Shown here in pieces: positions 7,506-12,303 of a stretch of 12,303 bases of DNA. Position numbers and translations under genes: made by a program. A model generated the notes under the pieces. That model was given only the letters and a program-made list of their open reading frames with translations, searched no databases and had not been told where the DNA came from. Positions within the stretch are counted from its first letter, which is position 1, and the number at the start of each line of letters is the position of its first letter. Source of the DNA: JAHEEL01 sp964581295 (GTDB taxonomy: Bacteria > Actinomycetota > Acidimicrobiia > Spongiisociales > UBA5794); the NCBI GenBank assembly GCA_964581295.1, contig CAZONX010000059.1, positions 1-12,303 of the forward strand, in the 5' to 3' direction.

Positions 7506-10253
7506 TTAGATGACGACGATGTTGACCAGGTTTGGGGGGCGGGCGATGACCTTGCGGACCTCTCCCTTGGCCAGCCATTCCTGGATGCGCTCGGTCCCCA
7601 TGGCCGCGGCCACGGCCGTGTCCTCGTCGATGTCCGGGGAGACCTCGACGCGATCGCGGACCTTCCCGTTGATCTGCACGACGAGCGTCACCATCTGATC
7701 AGCGGCGACCTCCGGATCCGACTCCGGCCAGGCCTGGAGATGCACGCTCTCGTCGTTTCCCCGGTGAGACCACATCTCCTCTGCGATGTGCGGTGCGATC
7801 GGAGCGAGGAGGAGGAGGAGCGTGTCGACGGTCTCGTTCCACGCCTCGAGCGACACGGCCGACGTGCGGCGTGCCTCGAGGAGGTCGTTGCGCAGAGTCA
7901 TCAGGGCAGCGACTGCCGTGTTCCACTTGAACGCCGCCATGTCGCGGTCGACCTTGTCGATCGTCTGGTGCGCCGCCCGGCGCAGCGCCGCCGACGCGTC
8001 GTCGGAAACATCGCCCGGCTCATATTCGGTGGTGCCGATCTTCCAGACGTCGTCGATGAACCGACGCGCCCCCGCGATGCCGCGAGAATCCCACGGTCCG
8101 CCCTTCTCCCAGTCGAACGCGAACATGAGGTAGAGGCGTACCGTGTCTGCGCCGTAGCGCTCGACCAACTCGTCCGGATTGACGACGTTGCCTTTGGACT
8201 TCGACATGCGCTGCACATCGAGGTGATGGCGCAGCTGGGTGACGTCGTTGACACCGTCGATTCCCGGGACGTCGACCTCGGCTTCGTCTGGTACTTCCAC
8301 CGTGACGGTGGCGTCCTCGGTCACCACCTGCAGCGTTCGCTCGGTCCGTCGGACCAGTTCGCCGACGACCGGCGCAGCGTCGTTCGCGGCGTGGTCGTCG
8401 ACGCGGACGGATTCGGCGACGAATCTTCCCCCTTCCCAGTCTCCTGCGATCACGAGACGGTCGCCGGGGCGCTCTTCTCCCAGGATCTGGCCCTGGTTGC
8501 GCAGTTGCATCATTGGCTCGTCGAAGAGTCCCGACGCATCCCGGCCGTGGCGCGCCATGGCCTCGACCGTGTCGTCGAAGACGTCGAGATCGCGCATGGC
8601 CTTGGTGAAGAAGCGGGTGTAGAGCAAGTGCATGGTGGCGTGCTCGGCGCCGCCGGTGTAGGTGTCGATCGGCAGCCAGTACGCCGCCTCTTCCGGATCG
8701 AACAGCGCGCTCTCGTAGTGCGGCGAGAGATAGCGATACGGATACCATGACGAGCACATGAACGTATCCATCGTGTCGCTCTCGCGCCGGGCGGGGTGTC
8801 CCTCTGAGTCGGTGGTTGAGAGGAAGGCTTCGTCGGTCGCCAGCGGGCTCGGGCCGCCGGTGAAGGCCGGCGCCTCCGGGAGCAGCACCGGCAGGTCCTG
8901 CGCCGGCTCTATCGAGCCATCTTCGCGGTAGACCATTGGGATGGGGGTGCCCCAGTAGCGCTGGCGCGAGATCAACCAGTCGCGCATGCGATAGTTGATC
9001 GCCTCTTCGCCGGCATCGTGTTCCTCGAGCCAGTCGATCGCTGCGGCGACCGATGGGTTTGCGCGACCCTTGGCGTCGGTGGTCGCAACCCCCGTGATGG
9101 GCCCGCTGTCGACCATCTCGCCCGGCCCGATATAGGCATCGGGCATCGTGGTGCCGTCGAGCGGCGACTCACCCTCCGGCTTGATGACCGGGACGATGGG
9201 CAGACCGAACTGACGAGCGAACGCGAAGTCGCGCTCATCGTGGGCCGGCACGGCCATGATCGCTCCCGAGCCGTAGGACAGCAAGACGTAATCGGCGATC
9301 CAGACCGGGATATCCTCACCGTTGACAGGGTTGATGGCATACCCGCCGGTGAACACGCCGGTCTTGTCGCGGTCCGTCTCCATGCGTTCGAGTTCGGATT
9401 GTGCCGCAGCGGCAGTCCGGTACTCGTCGACCGCACCTCGGTTCGCAGGATCGGTCAGCGCGTCGACGAGCGGGTGTTCGGGCGCAAGCACCATGAATGT
9501 GGCACCCCAGAGCGTGTCCGGGCGTGTCGTGAACACGGGAATCTCGTCGCCTGATCCGGTCTTGAAGACCACCTCGGCACCCTCGGATCTCCCGATCCAA
9601 TTGGTCTGCATGGCCTTCACCGGATCCGGCCAGTCGATGCCGGAGAAGTCGAGCAGCTCGTCCGCGTAGTCGGTGATCGAGAAGAACCACTGCTTCATCT
9701 TCTTCTGGATCACCGGCTGGCCGGTGCGCTCATCCTTGCCGTCGATGACTTGCTCGTTCGCGAGCACGGTCTCGAGCGTCGGCGACCAGTTCACGATGGC
9801 CTCGCCGCGATAGGCGATGTTGCCTTCGAAGAATTGGCGGAACAGCCATTCCGTCCACTGGTAGTAGTCAGGGTCACAGGAGACCATCTCGCGGTCCCAG
9901 TCGTACATCGCACCCATCGACCGCAACTGGCGGCGCATTCGATCGATGTTGTCCCATGTCCACTCGGCAGGGTGAACATTGCGTTGGACGGCCGCGTTCT
10001 CCGCGGGGAGGCCGAAAGCGTCGAAGCCGATGGGGAACAACACGTTGAACCCCTTCATCCGCATGTAGCGGGCACGTGCATCCGGAGGGGTCATGGCGTA
10101 CCAATGGCCCATGTGCAGGTCCCCCGAGGGGTAGGGGAGCATCGTGAGGGCGTAGTGCTTCGGACGATCCCAATCGACGACGGATCGATAGAGACCGTCC
10201 TCGCTCCATCGGTCTTGCCAGTACTGCTCGGTTTTCCTGTGGTCGTATGCCAT
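7506..10253 (-). CDS. leuS: Leucyl-tRNA synthetase
   Basis: Class I synthetase that charges tRNA-Leu in the cytoplasm; 915 residues. The HIGH-type motif is YPSGDLHMGHW (His47-His50). The CP1 editing domain carries TTRPDT (242-247) and AIMAVPAHDERD (331-342, the conserved editing Asp). The KMSKS loop reads RMSKSKG (from Arg682), followed by NPDELVERYGADTVRLY and a C-terminal anticodon-binding region. The ZN1 region (NWSPTLETVLANEQVIDGKD) lacks the Cys ligands seen in some relatives. About 90 acidic, Val-rich residues (about 590-681) sit just before the KMSKS loop, longer than the comparable E. coli leucine-specific insertion (about 50 residues). The start at 10253 (MAYDHRK) is chosen because the family begins here; the open frame to 10358 translates a heptanucleotide repeat. 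It is transcribed toward the ProA-like gene. Confidence 0.97.
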   Translation of the reverse strand: MAYDHRKTEQYWQDRWSEDGLYRSVVDWDRPKHYALTMLPYPSGDLHMGHWYAMTPPDARARYMRMKGFNVLFPIGFDAFGLPAENAAVQRNVHPAEWTWDNIDRMRRQLRSMGAMYDWDREMVSCDPDYYQWTEWLFRQFFEGNIAYRGEAIVNWSPTLETVLANEQVIDGKDERTGQPVIQKKMKQWFFSITDYADELLDFSGIDWPDPVKAMQTNWIGRSEGAEVVFKTGSGDEIPVFTTRPDTLWGATFMVLAPEHPLVDALTDPANRGAVDEYRTAAAAQSELERMETDRDKTGVFTGGYAINPVNGEDIPVWIADYVLLSYGSGAIMAVPAHDERDFAFARQFGLPIVPVIKPEGESPLDGTTMPDAYIGPGEMVDSGPITGVATTDAKGRANPSVAAAIDWLEEHDAGEEAINYRMRDWLISRQRYWGTPIPMVYREDGSIEPAQDLPVLLPEAPAFTGGPSPLATDEAFLSTTDSEGHPARRESDTMDTFMCSSWYPYRYLSPHYESALFDPEEAAYWLPIDTYTGGAEHATMHLLYTRFFTKAMRDLDVFDDTVEAMARHGRDASGLFDEPMMQLRNQGQILGEERPGDRLVIAGDWEGGRFVAESVRVDDHAANDAAPVVGELVRRTERTLQVVTEDATVTVEVPDEAEVDVPGIDGVNDVTQLRHHLDVQRMSKSKGNVVNPDELVERYGADTVRLYLMFAFDWEKGGPWDSRGIAGARRFIDDVWKIGTTEYEPGDVSDDASAALRRAAHQTIDKVDRDMAAFKWNTAVAALMTLRNDLLEARRTSAVSLEAWNETVDTLLLLLAPIAPHIAEEMWSHRGNDESVHLQAWPESDPEVAADQMVTLVVQINGKVRDRVEVSPDIDEDTAVAAAMGTERIQEWLAKGEVRKVIARPPNLVNIVVI

Positions 10254-10310
10254 GTTCCGTTCCGGTGCGGGGAAGAGGCAATGGTAGGAAGAGTCAAGCG
10301 GCAAGAGCCG

Positions 10311-10338
10311 AGACACGAGACACGAGACACGAGACACT
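10311..10338 (+). repeat. Heptanucleotide tandem repeat AGACACG, four copies
   Basis: AGACACG is present three times exactly and a fourth time as AGACACT. It lies in the 103-bp interval between divergent leuS and the HEAVH gene, where both promoters should be. Copy-number change would alter spacing in 7-bp steps, a possible source of expression variation; no promoter motif is clear enough to test this by eye. Confidence 0.8.
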
Positions 10339-10356
10339 GGGATAGGGTGCTGGCAC

Positions 10357-10743
10357 ATGAGACGCCGTGGCCTGCCGATGCCCGTTGCGCTCCGCTCCAG
10401 CGGGGTAGACGAAGGCGCTGCCTATCTCACCACAGCGGTGGTGCGTCCAGCGCCGCGTTGGCTGGCACGCGTGTGGGGGAAGGGGACTGACGCGATGACG
10501 CTGCGCGGGGTTGTCTTTGCCTCCCACGAGGCGCTCGAGCGCATCCGCGACGGCAATGCTGCGGTGCTTCTGCGCCACGAAGCGGTCCATGTGGAGCAGT
10601 GGCGCACCTACGGCGTCGTCGGATTCCTCTCGCAATATCTCTCCGACTACGCGCGCGGTCGCGCAATCGGGTTGCCTCACTACGTCGCCTACCGTGCCAT
10701 CGCGTTCGAGCAAGAAGCGGTGGAACGATCGGAGCGTCCGTGA
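10357..10743 (+). CDS. Small HEAVH metallopeptidase-like protein
   Basis: The 128-residue protein carries a zinc-metallopeptidase motif, LLRHEAVHVEQW (His74, Glu75, His78). A helical C-terminal part (VGFLSQYLSDYARG... AFEQEAVE) has Glu residues that could supply the third zinc ligand. The HExxHxxQ form followed by an E-A-(V/D)-containing helix resembles DUF4157-type and related short peptidase-like domains. There is no signal peptide or membrane helix. ATG 10357 has AGGG (10344-10347) 9 nt upstream. Its TGA overlaps the GTG of the CPBP protease by 4 nt (GTGA), so the two are probably translationally coupled. Substrate and actual activity are unknown. Confidence 0.7.
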   Translation: MRRRGLPMPVALRSSGVDEGAAYLTTAVVRPAPRWLARVWGKGTDAMTLRGVVFASHEALERIRDGNAAVLLRHEAVHVEQWRTYGVVGFLSQYLSDYARGRAIGLPHYVAYRAIAFEQEAVERSERP

Positions 10744-10913
10744 GCGACTATCTCCAGANNNNNNNNNNNNNNNNNNNNNNNNNNNNNNNNNNNNNNNNNN
10801 NNNNNNNNNNNNNNNNNNNNNNNNNNNNNNNNNNNNNNNNNNNNNNNNNNNNNNNNNNGTTCGAGCAAGAAGCGGTGGAACGATCGGAGCGTCCGTGAGC
10901 GACTATCTCCAGA
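10704..10913. repeat. Exact 55-bp duplication flanking assembly gap 2 (contig-overlap artefact)
   Basis: The 55 bases at 10704-10758, directly before the N run, are identical to the 55 at 10859-10913, directly after it. Two contig ends sharing exactly 55 bp is what a de Bruijn assembler with k = 55 leaves when a scaffolder adds 100 N instead of merging the overlap. The true chromosome probably has this segment once. It spans the stop of the HEAVH gene and the start of the CPBP gene. Confidence 0.85.
10759..10858. other. Assembly gap 2 (100 N), probably spurious
   Basis: Exactly 100 N between two identical 55-bp flanks. Removing the Ns and one flank gives a continuous sequence in which the HEAVH and CPBP genes overlap by 4 nt. 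Confidence 0.95.
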
Positions 10914-11665
10914 ACGTGGAGTGGAACTTCCCGCAGGCACTCGGCGTCTTCTTCGCTGGGATCGTCGGTGCGTTCGTCGCCACGGTTGCAGTGCTCTTGG
11001 TGATGGGGCCGGAGTTGAACGTGATCGCGTTCACGGCGTCGTTCGCCGGACAGGCCGGCGGGAACCTGCTGGCGATGTGGTTCCTGTCGATAAGGAAGGG
11101 CACCGGCAATTTCAGGAACGACTTCGGCCTCGACCTCGAACTCAAGCACTGGTGGGGCATCCCAGCCGGTTTCGGGCTCCAGATTGCCGTCGTTCTACTG
11201 ACCGCGCCGTTGCTCGAGTTGCTCTTCCCAGATGGAGCGCCCCAGCAGGAGGTGGCCTCGCTCACCGAGGACACCACCACGCTGGTCGAACGACTGCTGA
11301 TCGTCGCGATGGTCGGCATCGCGGCACCCGTGGTCGAAGAAATGCTATTCCGGGGGATGCTGCTCTCCCGCCTGGTTCGCTCGATGGCGCCGACCTGGGC
11401 CGTGCTCGTGCAAGCCGTCATCTTCGCCTCAATCCACCTGCTCGACCCCAGTGCCGTGGCAGCCTTGCCCGGCCTCGTGATCATCGGCGCAGTTCTTGGC
11501 TACGCCGCAATCCGCACCGGGAGCCTGTCGCTTCCGATCACGCTCCACGCCGGAGTGAACCTGACCGCCGCGCTCGCTCTGATGTTCGGAAACGAACTCA
11601 GCAGCTGGCTCGAGGAGGTCTCCGAGTCCGCGGGCGTCGAAGCCTTGATCTCGCTCTTCGGCTGA
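10895..11665 (+). CDS. CPBP family intramembrane metalloprotease (CAAX/Abi, PF02517-type)
   Basis: The 256-residue multi-pass membrane protein has the three family motifs: EEMLFR (Glu148, Glu149, Arg153), FASIH (Phe177, His181) and HAGVN (His218, Asn222). These form the glutamate/histidine active site within the membrane. Bacterial members range from CAAX-like prenyl proteases to bacteriocin self-immunity and regulated proteolysis proteins, so the substrate cannot be named. At least six hydrophobic segments are visible. GTG 10895 has GGAG (10886-10889) 5 nt upstream and begins SDYLQNVEW. The same start also exists at 10740 in the pre-gap duplicate. It is probably coupled to the HEAVH gene. 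The stop at 11665 is followed by 70 bp before comEA. Confidence 0.9.
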   Translation: MSDYLQNVEWNFPQALGVFFAGIVGAFVATVAVLLVMGPELNVIAFTASFAGQAGGNLLAMWFLSIRKGTGNFRNDFGLDLELKHWWGIPAGFGLQIAVVLLTAPLLELLFPDGAPQQEVASLTEDTTTLVERLLIVAMVGIAAPVVEEMLFRGMLLSRLVRSMAPTWAVLVQAVIFASIHLLDPSAVAALPGLVIIGAVLGYAAIRTGSLSLPITLHAGVNLTAALALMFGNELSSWLEEVSESAGVEALISLFG

Positions 11666-11735
11666 CAGAGGTCTTCCCCCGCACCCGCCGTTCTGATACA
11701 CGTGGCGTTGCGGCGCGTTGTAGGGCGGAGGCGTT

Positions 11736-12293
11736 GTGCCAACAGAGAATCTTCGTATCGGATTGATAGCCGTGGTCGTAGCGGTGGTGCTTGCACTGTG
11801 CGCGGGCCTCTGGTTCGGCTCGCGCACTGGTTCGCCGGCTGAGGCGGAGGCTCCGGTCGGTGTCTCCTACGCGGCGGATCCCGAGACGATCGTGGCGCAC
11901 GTGTCCGGAGCCGTCAATCGCCCGGGGCTTGTCACCGTCGCAGCCACAGCGCGCGTTGCCGACGCGGTCGCTGGCGCCGGGGGAGCGGCGGTCGGAGCAG
12001 ATCTCGGAAGCCTGAACCTCGCCGCCGAGGTGCGCGATGGCGATCAGATCGTGGTGCCGCTCGTCGGCGCCGCGCCGACGCCCGTTGGCGCCGGTGGTCG
12101 CGGCATCGACCTGAACCGGGCGACATCCATCGAACTGGAGGCCTTGCCCGGTGTCGGGCCTGTTCTGGCCGAACGCATCGTCGCCTATCGCGATCTCCAT
12201 GGTCCGTTCTCCGTCGTCGAGGACCTGCTCGACGTCGGAGGCATCGGCGAGGCGAAGCTTGCCGCGATGCGTGAAGCCATCGCCGCTCCCTGA
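11736..12293 (+). CDS. comEA: Competence protein ComEA, DNA-binding (SLBB + helix-hairpin-helix)
   Basis: The 185-residue protein has an N-terminal membrane anchor (LIAVVVAVVLALCAGLWFG), an SLBB domain at about 50-115 (VHVSGAVNRPGLV ... LNLAAEVRDGDQIVVP) and a Gly-rich linker. A C-terminal double HhH domain carries IDLNRATSIELEALPGVGP and DLLDVGGIGEAKL. This is the classic ComEA layout: a surface-anchored receptor that binds double-stranded DNA and hands it to the ComEC channel. GTG 11736 has GGCGGAGG just upstream. The stop TGA (12291-12293) directly abuts an ATG at 12294, as expected for a comEA-comEC operon. Proximity to leuS follows an order seen in other actinobacteria. Confidence 0.92.
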   Translation: MPTENLRIGLIAVVVAVVLALCAGLWFGSRTGSPAEAEAPVGVSYAADPETIVAHVSGAVNRPGLVTVAATARVADAVAGAGGAAVGADLGSLNLAAEVRDGDQIVVPLVGAAPTPVGAGGRGIDLNRATSIELEALPGVGPVLAERIVAYRDLHGPFSVVEDLLDVGGIGEAKLAAMREAIAAP

Positions 12294-12303
12294 ATGCGTC
12301 TGC
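12294..12303 (+). CDS. Probable start of comEC (cut by window edge)
   Basis: ATG directly follows the comEA stop and opens a frame beginning MRL before the window ends. The call rests on the conserved comEA-comEC gene order only; ten bases cannot identify a protein. Confidence 0.35.

Noticed and set aside
7458..8750. Long plus-strand frame of about 430 codons
   Set aside because: Antisense shadow of leuS in high-GC sequence; Arg/Val/His-rich composition with no recognisable domain.
10511..11665. Single frame joining sequence before and after gap 2
   Set aside because: It depends on the artificial 100-N length; the real genes are 10357-10743 and 10895-11665.
10895..11665. CPBP protein considered as phage abortive-infection (Abi) immunity
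   Set aside because: The Abi name is historical for this domain; neighbours are housekeeping and competence genes, with no defence partner.

Overview
The window is a 12.3 kb piece of a high-GC actinobacterial chromosome, presented as a scaffold with two 100-N gaps. The gene styles (GTG starts, Ala/Val/Arg/Asp-rich proteins, a subtilase with GATWS repeats, a leuS - ... - comEA order as in actinobacteria) suggest Acidimicrobiia or a relative. That placement is inference; no marker here fixes the taxon.

Left end (1-720): there is no convincing complete gene. It holds two incomplete tRNA genes, each with only the 3' half from the anticodon arm onward: a degenerate tRNA-Val(CAC) piece at 310-358 and a well-kept tRNA-Ala(GGC) piece at 624-669. 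A 21-bp-stem hairpin terminator (673-720) follows the second. tRNA 3' halves without 5' halves are the usual scar of tRNA-targeting integrative elements, so 1-624 looks like the end of one or two such elements, with native chromosome resuming at about 670.

968-5060 (+): a secreted subtilisin-like (S8) protease whose C-terminus is a tandem GATWS pentapeptide array interrupted by gap 1 (2739-2838), then a seven-helix GAF/HisKA/HATPase sensor histidine kinase with no adjacent response regulator. Gap 1 lies inside the 15-bp repeat, so the copy number is unknown. The arbitrary 100-N filler shifts the apparent frame; the true stop is at 2940-2942.

5123-5538 (-): a small RRM RNA-binding protein followed 14 nt later by a 48-residue Cys/His-rich mini-protein that a length cut-off would hide.

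5873-7372 (+) and 7506-10253 (-): a divergent ProA-family aldehyde dehydrogenase with an N-terminal extension, converging on leucyl-tRNA synthetase. Almost the whole interval between their stop codons is one imperfect inverted repeat with 52-bp arms.

10357-12303 (+): a small HEAVH metallopeptidase-like protein whose stop overlaps the start of a CPBP-family intramembrane protease, then ComEA (SLBB plus helix-hairpin-helix, DNA uptake) and the first codons of a likely comEC. Gap 2 (10759-10858) is flanked by an exact 55-bp duplication, the signature of two contigs that really overlap. The gap and the second copy are probably artefacts, and both flanking genes are intact.

I found no CRISPR array, transposase, toxin-antitoxin module or recognisable new multi-gene defence system. 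The less ordinary features are the two tRNA half-genes, the Cys/His mini-protein next to the RRM gene, the intergenic palindrome, the ProA-like enzyme and the coupled metalloprotease pair.
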